Assembly: GCA_008508345.1 (NCBI GenBank)
Contig: QNGE01003315.1
Coordinates: 1 to 64,000, forward strand
Reading direction: 5' to 3'
DNA: 64,000 nt
Origin: Paragonimus westermani
Taxonomy: Eukaryota > Platyhelminthes > Trematoda > Plagiorchiida > Troglotrematidae
The notes under the pieces are model-generated. The model saw only the letters and a list, made by a program, of their open reading frames with translations. It ran no database searches and was not told the DNA's origin. The translations under genes and the position numbers were made by a program. Shown here one piece after another: positions 1 to 12,600 of this stretch (position 1 is the first letter of the stretch; each line of letters starts with the position of its first letter).

Positions 1-423
1 ATCTACCAGTTTTCGTGTTCTAACAGTTTTGTTCAAACTTTCGATTGTACCTACAATTGGTGCATGCAAAACACAAGGTTGCATTCCACATATGGTATCA
101 CATAACAGACTGTTACCTGATTTACTTCGTGTTAAGTACAAATTCTGTGTGTTACGTACTCGGCTCTCTGATATTCCACATCGTTATTTTCCAACACGTT
201 GACGTTTTGATCACCGAAGCGTCCATGAACCTTAGGTATAGGACTCGTTTCCAGCCACTTGTTGCTAGCGCTTTCCGGTGACAGCTAACAACTAGAGCCT
301 ATGAGTCTTAATCGGTCAAACCAAGTGCCTCTGTACTTGAGAAGTGCACGTGAACCAATCGAAATTACTATTCCGAGATTCTCCCTCCAGTGTAACCTAT
401 CCCTCATTCCAGGCAATCGTTCT

Positions 424-634
424 GGTCTGCTTTCCGAATTTAACGACTTACGTATGCAACACTTCTTTCCACATCATCACCCCATCATTTTGCATCCTCC
501 CCTAGCTCACTTGCCATGCTTCTCCACGTCTTGCCTGTTCAGGGCTTGACGAAAGGGCAAGCGTACCGTGATATTGAGACGAGTTCACCTGAGACTTCTC
601 CAAAACTGGTGAGGCAAATCCAAGTGTATCACAT
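424..634. repeat. Local duplicate block A, left copy
   Basis: Matches 3701-3917 in the same orientation along about 200 bases with scattered substitutions and small indels. Shared landmarks include CATTTTGCATCCTSCCCTAG, CCACGTC.. and CCTGTTCAGG.CTTGACGAA. The block covers the downstream half of the truncated exon 6 homologue on the minus strand and the sequence past its stop. Confidence 0.75.
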
Positions 635-702
635 GGCTCCTTCGAGGAACCTCCAGCACCACTAGAATAAGCTGAGATGAAGTATGGATATCCATCGAGG
701 GC
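502..702 (-). pseudogene. Second alkaline phosphatase: truncated exon 6 homologue on the minus strand
   Basis: Follows the exon 5 homologue on the minus strand after a 185-base intron (acceptor TTTTCAG at 709-703). It begins ALDGYPYFISAYSSGAGG, clearly the counterpart of ANDGYPYLISAYINGPAG in the complete gene, and continues SSKEP. Similarity then fades. The stretch that should contain the zinc-binding THAADD block reads QARRGE, with no histidine. A TAG stop at 502-504 ends the frame after 66 residues, where the complete gene has 124. The C-terminal membrane-anchor segment is absent. These losses indicate a non-functional copy. Confidence 0.72.
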
Positions 703-887
703 CTGAAAAGGAAGAGACAAGCGTTCATTGAAGGTGATAGGTGTACTGCATTTACAAAGCAAACGCCTTCCGTTTTACATCACGTATCATATCACGTTTG
801 TTCCACATGGAATCAAGTTATCGAAACTGATCTGCTGCAGGTCCACTTTCACAAAATAGAGATTACGAATAAGCAACTTGAACCTAC

Positions 888-1059
888 CAACCGACTGTTG
901 TCCAAATCCAAAACGTGTGTTCTCCTGTTCGCGTAGCCAATAACACCATATGCATGCGAATGATCTGCGGTGACCACCATGAGCGTTTCATCGAAATTCA
1001 CATGCTTGGTTGCAGTGTTAACCGCTTCCTCCAAGGCCAACGTTTCGGTCAGAGCATAT
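888..1059 (-). pseudogene. Second alkaline phosphatase: intact exon 5 homologue on the minus strand
   Basis: On the minus strand an acceptor AG at 1061-1060 opens a 172-base exon, exactly the length of exon 5 of the complete gene, followed by a donor GTAGGT at 887. It reads YALTETLALEEAV, then LMVVTADHSHAYGVIGYA, with the TADHSH metal-binding block complete and no stop or frameshift. The phase is the same as in the complete gene. The next exon homologue is only 185 bases away, against a 1989-base intron in the complete gene. No exon 1 to 4 homologue could be found upstream on this strand (above 1059). I therefore call it part of a decayed paralogue, although this exon itself looks well preserved. 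Confidence 0.8.
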
Positions 1060-1149
1060 CTGGTGTATTTCAAACGAGTAGCACAAATGTGGGTCACCCA
1101 AAAGCCTACCATATACATTGGATCAACAAACCGCTGTGGAATATCGAAG

Positions 1150-1370
1150 CTCTTACTGAGTGCACTATTGGAACACGTATTCATTCCATTGGAGCACAAA
1201 ACATGAAACACTGAACAATTATGTGGGCTCATGGCAAATTGTACGTAACCGTCTTCAAGACCATTTGTGTACTCTTTATGGAACCGAGTGCCTGCCGTCC
1301 AGGTGTCATTATGGTTAAATGACGCGTTGAATTCTGTTGAGACCTGCTTAGATGTCGCATGTGCAGGCAT
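1150..1370 (-). pseudogene. Possible distal exon 6 fragment of an alkaline phosphatase, out of order
   Basis: The 173-codon open frame on the minus strand from 1370 to 849 contains the exon 5 homologue. Upstream of that exon is a segment reading TEFNASF...TAGTRFHKEYTNGLEDGYVQFA. It aligns without gaps, but only weakly, to residues 466-497 of the complete gene (F..H..., ATGPFSELFHGPMDNTYVAYA), with the same spacing of Phe, Ala, Phe, Tyr-Val and Ala. If this is correct, a distal exon 6 piece lies before exon 5 on the minus strand, the reverse of the normal order. The match is weak and there are other possible explanations. Confidence 0.35.
1271..1343. repeat. Local duplicate block B, left copy
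   Basis: Matches 3573-3653 in the same orientation; both contain GACGCGTTGAATTCTGTT and GAGTGCYTGCCGT. On the minus strand both keep the peptide pattern TEFNAS..TA.TRFH, so the frame was probably coding when the block was duplicated. Confidence 0.7.
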
Positions 1371-1380
1371 TTCCGTACAA

Positions 1381-2199
1381 TGTGGAGATTCGCAGCGACC
1401 TAGAAATCAATCATAGTTAACAAAACCTCCTCCGAGGTAGTCCCGTACAACGTGGACAGTTGTTTTATGCGAATCAATGTTTCCGTTTGCAACGGGATGC
1501 ATATCGGATCGAGCACATGGTCTTCGAGCAGTCGCGTGCCTTCTCAGATATTTGGTTCTACACTCCGAAACGGTTGTCTACAGAAGCCACATTGTCATCG
1601 ACGTCGAAAATTGGACGAGGCATGCAGTGAGCGTCTTCAACATATAACAGAACGTTCAGTATGATGCGTGAATAAGTGGTACATGTCAGGCTTTCGGTAC
1701 GCAAGAATTGTGGGTGTGTATCAGATCATGAACGAGAATCGTCAGTAGGGGTCTCAGAGAAGTTAGCTGTGCAGTTTGCTTAACTCCCAAAACGGTTATG
1801 ATTGCGTCACATGCGTGTCAACACAATGAACACCGGGAAGTAAATCACTGACAGTATGCATAGAATCAAGAACGTCTGCTACAGCCAAAGGAAACTTTCC
1901 ATGGGAACCGCGTAGTAGAAATCAACGATCGATTAATACCGTTAGGGAATTCTAAATTACGTGGAGTTGTCGAAAGACTGGAGAACCCGTCGGAACAAAT
2001 ACGAGAAGCCTTAGAGAATGACTAGAGATGAATCAGCATTTTTATCTGGGGCTTTGTTGTTGTGACACATTGTCTGCTGCATGGCTGTATTATATACGGA
2101 AATGCATGTACTCGACTGATGCATCGTAACCGAAACACATTCGGTTCAGTTCGGAGGTTAGGCAAGCCTCACGACACCGGCGTCATTCGCTAGAAACGG
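1381..2199. other. Non-coding stretch between relic blocks
   Basis: I searched here on the minus strand for exon 4 or earlier exons of the second alkaline phosphatase (VEGGRIDH, GDGMG or THATP blocks) and found none. No other gene or repeat is recognisable. Confidence 0.5.
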
Positions 2200-2930
2200 G
2201 GATATTTTGTTGCAACTTCTCACACGCTTGAGGTCCGCAGTTTTCTCACAGATATTTTTCCTTCACTGGTTTATATTTCTCATTTTGAAAGACAACCAAA
2301 TCAAGTCCAATCCACTTTCCGCTAATAGGATTTCCGAGCCAACTAGGGCGGGAACAAGTGCAACAGATTGGTATGCGCAGCCTACATTCAAAATGCTGTT
2401 GCGGTAGCTTTGTGTGCAAATTCACATATTAATGCATCCGCGACAGAATGAGCACACTACGTTTGCCTTTAATTAATATGCAGTAGTGAAACCATAAGCT
2501 CCATTCTAGGAGGCGTATCTTCCAACGAGGAAGAAAAGGGGAATTGCTCAACTTCTATCGATGTAGTTTCGGGTTGGCACTACTTGGGATATTGTACAAA
2601 CACGCGAGTCACATCAAAACTTGGTATTCCCAAGCGGGATCAAGCTGTGCTTCGGTTCACACTGTCTAATTGGTGGTCGGATGAATGAACTCGTGTACTT
2701 TCGATAAAGCAGTCAAGTTGGCACTCAGTTAGTTCAACTCTATTTGAACTGCTTTGCCTCATTTGACTTTTGGCATTCCCATACTCTGATTCAATCCAAT
2801 GACATGACTGCCATATCTTGTCGACCCGTCCGATTACGCCTCCGTTCTGACTGATTTGCCACGTAACTTGGCTCCATGTGTATTCAGAGTTCTTCTGGTT
2901 TGACTGTTGACCGGTCTACAACAGATGAAT
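2200..2930. repeat. Diverged repeat C, left copy
   Basis: Resembles 5985-6680 in the same orientation over several hundred bases with many indels. Shared runs include GAATTGCTSAAC, a CACTACYTG..ACATTGTAC block, a CTGATTTGCY block and CCCGTCCGATT. No coding capacity is recognisable in either copy. It could be a diverged transposable element or part of the tandem segmental duplication that also contains blocks A and B. Confidence 0.55.
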
Positions 2931-3572
2931 TTTGCCCTAGTTGGGATATAGGCCGCACGATTGTGTTTTCAATACGTGCTTCAATTCGTAGCAACTTTCA
3001 CGTGCTGTTCTATCATTTGCAATTTTGTGTGCCTAATACCTTTGAGAAATGTCGACTGTAGACATATGGTCATAGCCTTTGATCGTAGTAAACGGAACAG
3101 TCCACACGCGGCCCCTTATAAGTTTGAGTTTTCACAATAAGCATGTGTCGACCACGGTAGCCAAAAAATGTCATCTTTGTCATACAAATGATGCATCATG
3201 TTGAAGTAGGTTTTCCGAAACTGCAACACTTCCACACAATCTTGTCGAGAGATTCTGTTATTTCGGACTCGGTCAATAATTGGTCCAAGTTGAGTATGGT
3301 CTGAACTACTGATCTCCTCTTAACCGTGCGGGGAGACACAGATGTTCCGTAGGTAAGCGTACTGAAAGCCTAGTGAACTCAGACATGAACCGCGTGATTC
3401 AAGTTCACGTATTCACGACAGATACTCGTGAAAATGCAATGGACTCTGTTCGAGCATAAATCACTCTGTATCACATTTCGCTCACATAATACACACCGTC
3501 TGATCGGATCTCAGAGCAATGTCAGTCAAGGAGTGATCTATTGCAAATGGCACTACATCATTCTTGTTGCTT

Positions 3573-3653
3573 ACTCTGCCCGATTATGGAAACGAGTGCT
3601 TGCCGTGCAGTTTTCATTCTTGTAAATTGACGCGTTGAATTCTGTTAAGAACC
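3573..3653. repeat. Local duplicate block B, right copy
   Basis: Second copy of block B, lying 48 bases from block A. On the minus strand the order here is A then B. That is the order expected if A is proximal and B distal exon 6 of one alkaline phosphatase copy. At the left-hand copies, B lies on the other side of the exon 5 homologue. Confidence 0.65.
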
Positions 3654-3700
3654 GAGAACACTGATCAGAGAGCAGAATGGGACAGCTGCTTACATGTTCT

Positions 3701-3917
3701 GATCTGCCTTCGAAATTCAACGACTACACTATGGTACATTTATTTCCGTATTCTCATCCCATCGTTTTGCATCCTGCCCTAGATCACATGCTATGCTTCG
3801 CCACGTCTCTCCTGTTCAGGACTTGACGAAGTGGCTAGCATACCGTAATATTAAGACGATTTCTCTTTATAAATCTCCTATACTATCCTGGAAAACCCAA
3901 GTTGTCGATACAATAAG
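3701..3917. repeat. Local duplicate block A, right copy (alkaline phosphatase relic)
   Basis: Second copy of block A. The conserved proximal part of exon 6 (the DGYPY segment) is not recognisable here, and similarity stops near 3917. Reading frames on the minus strand are interrupted. The copy is more worn than the one at 424-634, and an exon 5 homologue next to it is missing. Confidence 0.7.
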
Positions 3918-5984
3918 TGACATTTTCACATGTGATTCTGTCAGCTGGCTACTTTTCTCTGTAGTCTTGTTGTGTACATTTAGTTAGGCCTATTCATGCT
4001 GCACTCATGTGTTTCTTCGAAGTAGATACCGCCAAAGGCTCTTGACGACAATTCTTTGATATATTCTTGTACGCTTGCTGGTTTGCTATTTCAAAAGCGA
4101 CGCTCGAATATATTATTTGGTGTAGTGAAGTGGTAACGGCTTTCCCGGGAAGCGCGATCCAATATAGCCTCAGTTTGTCGGAGACACTGTTTACTCATTT
4201 TCTATAGAGCAGATACCGTCCGGTGGAAATCTTGTCAGCTGAAAACCAGACCAACTGGAACATATTGGTCTGACTTGTGTTTGACCAGTTCTGAGTGCGA
4301 TTCGGCATATCACCTCTGCTCACTCCGTGGGCAAAGGGCGATCGATGTTTTGACAGGAATTCGGGGCATGATGTTATCATTTATTGTGTCAATCCGTCAC
4401 TCCTCACTTACAAGCGGAATGAAGAAGTGGTCATTCATGCCGATGTGCAACAACATACCACGACCGCCATTTTATCTGAAAATTAAGTTCTGGAGAGGCC
4501 AGCGTTGAAATGCGCTCAACCAACTGGAAGCTGTGTGTTTGATTAAGCGAGACTTCACAGTGATTGAATTTTTTCGGATAACAAGCACCTCCAATTTTAT
4601 CTGGTCGTTGCATTCAGTTTGAACCTGACTGAATAATCAAGCAGAATGCCCGACAGACTCTGGTTGCAACGAGACCTGAGCTTATCAATTTCCCAATAAA
4701 GTGGGGGTACTGTATGCAGTGATGCAACTTCGCGGACTGGTGCACTCAGCGCTTCTGTGAGGAACATTTATGAAAACCAGGAAGGCGCTACATGTGGATA
4801 TCTGCTACATAAATATGTAGCAAGCTGTAAGTCAAAAGTGTTGCCGTAATTGATGAGGATTTTGTTTTAAGAGGGATGTTTGTGGTATTTACCGTTTATA
4901 ACCTATAAAACAGCTATGTAAATTACAAGGTCCCACAGTAGGAATTCTCGCTGTTCGTTGAGATGGACAAAATTGTCTAGTTCTCTCAGGCGAGAGCGTT
5001 CCTGATTAAAAAGTTCAGGTTGATTCAGAAAGACGTTGTTGTGCAAACATCTACTCTTGCATTCAAATTAAATATCATCAACTGAATGTTAGCTGTGTGT
5101 ACGTCCGAGGCGAGGTTGATCAGATGTGGATGTACGAGAGCATTAGGTCGGGAACCCGAGGTTCTGTTCACATCCCGCTGAGAGTTATGTACTGGATTTT
5201 GATGAAAGTCTTATGAACTATCCAAGAACTCATGAAATTACCCGTGAAGTTATCCCAATCTCAGTGTTAACCTTCGGTGACCATTTGAAACAGTGAACTG
5301 TCAGCGTATTTATCGTTTACTTGACTAGTTGCCCGCTACATTTTTCATACGTGCTATGAAATTCACACACTCGGCCGATTTTCGTCACTTCTTAAGGCCA
5401 TCGTCGTGATCACAATTGTACACTGGTTTACTCGATCCTATAAATGGATTTAGTTCGCCAGCTGGTAAATGACAACTATCGGCAGTCGTCGCCATTGTGA
5501 ATGGGCACATTTGTATCATGCTACATGTGACTAGTCAACTGAGACACATTTAGAACATGAACGTCTACCAGGACGTTATATGTTTGTTAACCTCGTTCTA
5601 TGACGTGTTCCTGAAGCGAATTCTGGAGTTTCTACTTAAAAACATCTTGTCTCCTGACCCATCGGTTATATGACGGAGGTACATTTGGAAGGAATATGTT
5701 TCGAGAGTTGACTGTAGAAACTACCACGATTCACCTTGCCTATTTATACACAGGATGAATCACCAGACCTGACAGATGGTCTAACATTTGTGATGCGAAA
5801 TCAGCTGTGCACGCTAAATATGACCCTGATTGATCACAGCAACGACATTTGTTAAACGTGTCCACCTTCTGACAAAGAGGATATGTGACAGAAAAGTTAG
5901 AACAACGAATAGGTAATGTAACGAAACCGGAGGTTTTGGAACAGCGGTAACCCCGAAATTGTGCACTCTATGTGGCAACTGTAG
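3918..5984. other. No recognisable gene
   Basis: Only short open frames shadowing one another (for example at 4195-4613 on both strands). The part at 4270-4500 is slightly richer in G and C, but it carries no motif I know. Confidence 0.45.
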
Positions 5985-6680
5985 CTACCGCCATTTTGCT
6001 TAAACCCCTAGATTCGATCAGGTTATTTGCATGGATAATTGAAGATGATTTAGAACTTGACAGGTTACATTAATCAGATCGGAGTAATGTTTCGAATCCA
6101 ACTGGCGTGCAGACAGTTGCAGAAATTGGCACGCGTATCAGTCACCCAAAACGCTGTCATAATGTTTCCATATGTAGATTTACACTGATACAATCGTGGC
6201 AAACAAAGACTAGTATATTCCTCTGTACAGATTATGTAGTAGGAAAATCATAAGAAAAAACATAAGCGAATTATAATAACCATAATAGCGAAGCAAACGA
6301 GGTGAATTGCTGAACACCGATCGATCCAGTTTCCGCGTTGTCACTACCTGAGACATTGTACGAGCATATGGTTAACAACAAATGTTAGTCTATTTGAGTA
6401 GGGCTGGAATACACCTCGGTCCATAGTGTCTCAGTTTCGTCGTTCCAATTAAACAGTCAGGCTGCAGCTTGTGTTTCGGTTCTGTTTAAACTGCCTTTTC
6501 TCGTTTGGCTGTTGACGTCCTGATAAGTCAATTCATTTTATCGCCGCGATTTTCACATGTGGCCTACCCGTCCGATTCTTCTCCCATCCTAACTGATTTG
6601 CTTGGCAATTTGTCACCGACTATATATTCCGACTGCGTTTGTTATGGCTGTCGACTCGTTTGCAACAAACTACTGGATTC
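5985..6680. repeat. Diverged repeat C, right copy
   Basis: Partner of 2200-2930. A 128-codon open frame begins inside it and runs on to 6988, but I recognise no family in it. Its composition gives no reason to call it a gene. Confidence 0.5.
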
Positions 6681-9600
6681 TGATTGCGTTGCAAATCATA
6701 CGATACAACCAATTGCGGCCTCCAGTAGCACTGCAAGACTTAGGCAGTAGACATTCCAGCAGAACAAATGAACATGATTCGGCGGCAGCGGCAATTGCAG
6801 ATCAATGCGGCCCAATGGAAGTAAATCGAAGTCTGATTAGCCGTTTATCCGTGATGTCAGTGAGTTCAAATATCATACTGATTTCAAGGATGGAGACCAT
6901 CTCAAAGGCCATCAAGAAGTGGAATGCAGTGCAGATTCTAGGTCCGCCAGATCATCCTAAATATTTTGCCCGTTTGGGTACACTGTAACAAACGTCTACT
7001 TTCTGTCTACGCCATCAAAGTCTACTTCGCTCTTGTTCGACACACTCCGCTTTGTTTCATATGCATATAGTAGAATACTAATTCTGTCTACTCATGTTAG
7101 ACATGACGGTCGTCAGTTATGAAGTGAGACGATCGAAATGGGTCTGAGCAAAACTGCGGAGGATCCGTCTTGTGCGAGGTCAATCTCAAGAACGCTGATC
7201 GCAGTAGTGGAATCGTCGGGACGTGGGTTATTTAGAATGGTGTTAGGCCTGTGTTTCCCCGGCCAGTCAACGGATTATTGATCATATTTACTTGATTCTC
7301 GGTTGTCGACCACTTCAACGCAGATCCACCACGAATCGGTCTGCGCGTGTGGAAACGTGTAACACTGAGTCAGTGGGTGATCACTACTCAGCCCGTCTTG
7401 CAACAGATGCTCAGAGTGTGGATTGTTAAACTGAGGTTCTGTCCGAATACAAGCTGATTCTTTTGAGCTTGACCTCGAACGATTGTTTGCCTGGTATGGG
7501 ATTCAAGGATCATGTCAATAGACAAACTGCAGTCATGTGATCGAACATGACTAACGAGCACAATGCATGTAGTGAACAGCATGAACGAGAATGTTTTATC
7601 GGACACGTGGAAAATGTGCAAGTAGGCTGATTTCAAGTATATCAGCTAACCGATCTCCTGTTAGTTGACCGTTCTCGGGTATGACACAGGAGAGAGTATA
7701 CACTTCGCACACCATATTTGACGAAACCAAATGACGGCGAATGTCAATGCAATCTCAATGTAGTTATTCAAACCCTTGATCATAATGCTCTGATAGGACA
7801 TCAAAGGCAGCTGAATTGATTTTACAGTTTACTGTCGTTGGCTGTGCTCCCTGACTGATGAGTGAATTCGTGTGTGGAGGACAGAATGGAATCCCGTGGG
7901 TTCACAGAATGTGAGTTATTACAATGGCCCGTGTGGCGAGTGTGTATACTTTTTGTCACGAACCGCGCAAGGTTCATTCATTTCACCAAATCGACCAGAA
8001 TAATTCAAATGATCTATTGAGAAATAGCTCATAGAAGGATCTTCACCACGGCTCCAATCCCACTAGAANCTCCATCTTTGTGAACATTGAGAAGACCGTA
8101 CAAACGGCTCATACAGTTGAAACCACGTTCGGTGGAGGTGAACGACACCGACCATTCATATTGATGTAGCAGAGATCCGAGTTGTTCACAGTTTGGTCTG
8201 GGAAATATTGCCGGAATCTACGGTGAGCTACACAGACGCGATACATCGGTTCGAATGCCCGACTAACGAGTATTTCTGGCAAATATATAACTTGCCTACT
8301 GCTTGTGTATCATTTGTTTCATCTCCTGACGGCATATTCGATAGCCTGTCTGTATGTGCTCAGATGATCATCCCCAAACCAGCAAGAAACTGTGTTCAAT
8401 GTTCTCCCTCCTCCGAGTTGCTTCTGTGTTGTAGAGGTTTGTGGATGTGAAATTATCTAAGTGACTGAAATCAAACCTCTAGACGATAAAATACACCGGA
8501 ATCCCCATTCTAAATATGGATATGAAAGTAAATCATGGCGTAGTTTGGATTTCAGCAAGTAGCTGCTTCGATGGAAAAGTGGATTACACTAAAACCGACT
8601 TCAAACCGTCATCGTAGTTGCTGAACAGAAGTGGACTTAACAGCTTCGGGCTGCGTTAAATATTCGTTGGGACTGCTGATCAACTCGTTAGGTTTTCATC
8701 TGACCATCTCTATCTCTCTCTCTCAAACTGATATGCATTACACCCTGTCAATCGTGCCGGTCTTCATTCTCCGTCGGCCTGTTCGAGTTTCGAAACATAT
8801 AATCCAATAACTATCTTGGTCTAACGTGTTCTGTGCTGAATTAAAGTATTTTATGTTCACCTTATTATCACAAGCATCCTGCACATTGTACCATTGGGAT
8901 CGTTCTGGCCCTGAATCAGAAAGTTGAAGGGAATTGCAACAAGTTCAACGTTTTTGGGTGGTGCAACTCGCCGCACTCTCTGTTGTTTCCGTCAAGTGTT
9001 CCCCATTGTGATGAATGACTAAATTGTAGTTCTATGAACTCCGAAACTTCACACCTGTCATGCCTCTCTTCCTCTTCAGCGTCACCGGCCCTATGAGTTT
9101 GCTTCCTGTACTGTCTGAATCCGGAAACGGTCAGGTCGAGAACGGATATTATGGTTTATTAGGGTATTGATTACGGTCGTTATTGAGGGGACGCAACAAA
9201 TTCGGCTGTACTATTAGATTTAATCACGAATTATTCCGAATTCAATGTTTCACTTTAGACTGTGCTGTAATAGCTTGTGTTATCCCGATCAGTCATTATT
9301 CCAGTTTACCTGAAACAGGCTAAACAATGATCAGTGGGTTTTGATTAGTCTGGGCCGTCTACTTTGAGCAGACATTGAGAGCTAGACGAACCGGTAACGA
9401 TTCCGAGAAACAATTGCTCAATGTTTCGTGTGTCAGCAATGAACGTGTCAGCCTGCTGAATTAAATTTGAGACCGGTGTGATACAACTGAGATAAGTTGC
9501 AACAAACACATATAATTGACACACTAGCAATCGGTCCGGTGTCTCGGTTCACGCGGCAGTTGTGCCTGTTGAATAAGTTTTCACTTTGATAGGTGCTATT

Positions 9601-12600
9601 GAATGGATGACACTGATCGTGTGAATGTGATCACTGAGGCTACATCAAGCCGCTTTCGTTACTACTTGCAAAATGTATACACAAACATTGTCACTGATTT
9701 TACTTACAAGGAGTCTGAGTTTAGCTTTCATGGAAGTTCGCAGAAATTGTATTAATGTTAGTTTTCTGCATCTAATGGAATCGTGAATAGATGAAACCGG
9801 TTAAGATGTCGATTTTTCAACAAGGATTGTAGTACTCCACTATCAGCGGTGAACAAATGGCCGGAAGATATGGTCCGGACAGAAATATGCACCGGTGGTG
9901 AGTTCCATTGGGAGCGAAAATCGAGTCCAATGCATACTTTTGAAGTGGTTTGGTGGTAAGACTTATGTGGAAGTGATGAGCTGCGACAGATTATAGGTGT
10001 TTTGCGATTTCAAATGATCTCGACCGCGAAACGTTCGCTATTGAAAAAACAATTTTCACGCCGGTTTCAAAATTTCCCGAAATAAACGTATAGCTTCGTG
10101 CTCCCTTACAAGGGTGTGGGCATTGCTCTTCTGTTGAAAACGCAAACCATCCAAATTCTAACATTATTGCTGGAAACTCCGGTACAACTCAGCGCCTCGG
10201 CCTACATCACTTGCGATTTCTGTGCTAGTATCCTACTATTCGTATGGGCGGAAATTATACAATCGAGTCAGCATAGACACTGCAATGTAGGTCCGTAAAA
10301 CGCTTGCGGCTGTCTTAATATGTCGATCGGGCCAGAACAGCGTTTCACAACGAACCAACGCTACCGATACATCAACACTTGTCAGTAAGTCGGTGTAGTG
10401 GGACTTTAAGAGAACCTTTAGCATAGGTTATGCATTAAGGCATCTGTATTTTGCGGAGACGGTAGCAACTGACAAGTGGAAAAGAGTCCTCTGTGTAAGT
10501 AAAACTTGTTCATCAACGCCAGAATCTACTGGTTTGACGATGCACACTGACGTGTGTGCGTTTTTTGGTTGCTGATCTAATCGTCTAGTTTCGAATCTTT
10601 TGTTGCAATTTGCTGTATATAATCCCGTAAACTGCTTTACGTAGCTGGTGAGACGCAGCGAAATGTACTCGAGAGATTCAGTTAAGTAACTGCTTCTCAT
10701 TACTCTGCTTGCGTTCTTCGGTTTCGGCCGCCTCTGCCTTAGTATTCAGTTGGTCTCTCACTAATCAGTGATGACTACAGTATGAAGATTTGACTTTCGT
10801 GCTCCTAACGAATTCTTAGGTAAGTCAACACCATGCCAGTTTTTATATGCTGTTCCTTTTAATGATTTTCTAGGTCTTAACTGGCTTTATCACAAATCAT
10901 CGTCGGTGTCTGGAAACTCTAAGAAAGTTGGCATGACGTCAAATTCGCCACTGCTTAACTGAACTGCTTGTTAAGTGTATGCAACTACTGGCACGATGTG
11001 GTGAGAAATCAGAGAAATCTGCATCGTTAATGTCATTGTATCCGTTATCCGTCTGCAGCTTGTAAGCATCTTAATGGTAATTGCCTGCATATAAATATAG
11101 ATGCTTTCAGTAATTAGGACCCATATTTTCCCCTTCCGTTGCTCCCTAGTAGAAGCATATTATTCCGTCTGACCGGTTTGGTTAACGGGCCATTATGGAG
11201 CTTTCAGACGCCTGGAATTATGCTGGGATACTACAGTTATTGGTGAGTACTGTGTTTGGGAATTTTTAATCAATCTTTATGCGTGGCATCACAATATGGC
11301 CAATATCACCGACCAGAAGAACAAATCATGCTACTTCCTTAAAGTTTCCATTTTATCTATTTGTTTCTTGTGTCACTTATCAACTTGCTTGTATTGGTAA
11401 AAACGATTTTCTTAATAAAATTAACCGGCGCTTATCAAATCAGAGAAATGAAGATAGATCCAAGGGATAACAATGTAGTACAGCTGTAATCTTAGTGAAA
11501 TGAATCTATTGTTGCCGCCTGGTACACATTTGTGTACAACACATCATTTAGTTAAGTTGGCCAACTCGTTGAAATCGCTGTTGTTAGGCAACTACAGACC
11601 CAATCGCTAGCTTTCAGCGAAGTGATGGTTCACAGAATAAATCGGTCTGCATATTAAAAAAATGTGAATGTTAGCAGGCAGTTTAACGTGACTATAGGCA
11701 TAGTGGACATTAAGGAGAACAAACACCCTTTGTCTAAAATCACGAACTGATTGCATAAGAAAGGTTTGCTACTTCTAGAATGGTAGAATGGTATTCCGTT
11801 GCTGACAAATAAACGGTTCACGGTCTACGTCGTTTATATAACACTGATACTAGACAACTCGCGTAAGATGGTTTGATGTATAACACGCCCGCCATTGAAC
11901 TGGTTTGACTGGGGGCTATAAAATTATCCACGAGTCTACGAACCATTGTGTAGCAGTCTCAAATTGGAATTCTCAATATCTAAAAATCTAAGTTATGACC
12001 ACTCCAACATGATATAGTCCTTACTCACCACTTGTTTAGCTTAGGTTGGGTAGAGTAGTTCATTAGCAAATGAATGATGGCGGCGAACGGCGTCATGACT
12101 TGGAGTATTGAAACCCGATTTTCCAGGCTATACTTGGATAACAATTCTTCTCCTTCACTTATCCAACTCAGGAGCTTTTATCCTTCCGAGATAACTCTAT
12201 ATGAATAGTGGATCAGCATTTCCCTGAAATATTTTTATACTCATATCTACTTTGTACCTGGTACTTGTTGTTAGTTTCAAGATGGATGAAGCACCTCATT
12301 TTTGGGGATTACATTCCATGTCAACAGCCCCACAATAAATACAAAAATATGAAAACTGGCTGGATCCGCATATTGTGGGTCTCCACTCCCTAACGCATGC
12401 ATAATTCAGCGAAGTATTTGAAATCGCTTGTTTAAAGTGAACACTTATTATTTCCAATTAATGCAACTTGACAAAAGCTTACATTTACCTTGAGTGGAAG
12501 TAAGCTTGAACAGCATGGTCATCATTTTCACAAACGTTGTGACTGATATTCAGATAGAATAAACATTCACTGCATTATAATTGGTGGGTGAGCAGAGTTT

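Noticed and set aside
6505..6988. Overlapping plus-strand frames of 81 and 128 codons
   Set aside because: They begin inside the diverged repeat C, whose partner copy has no corresponding frame, and no motif is recognisable.
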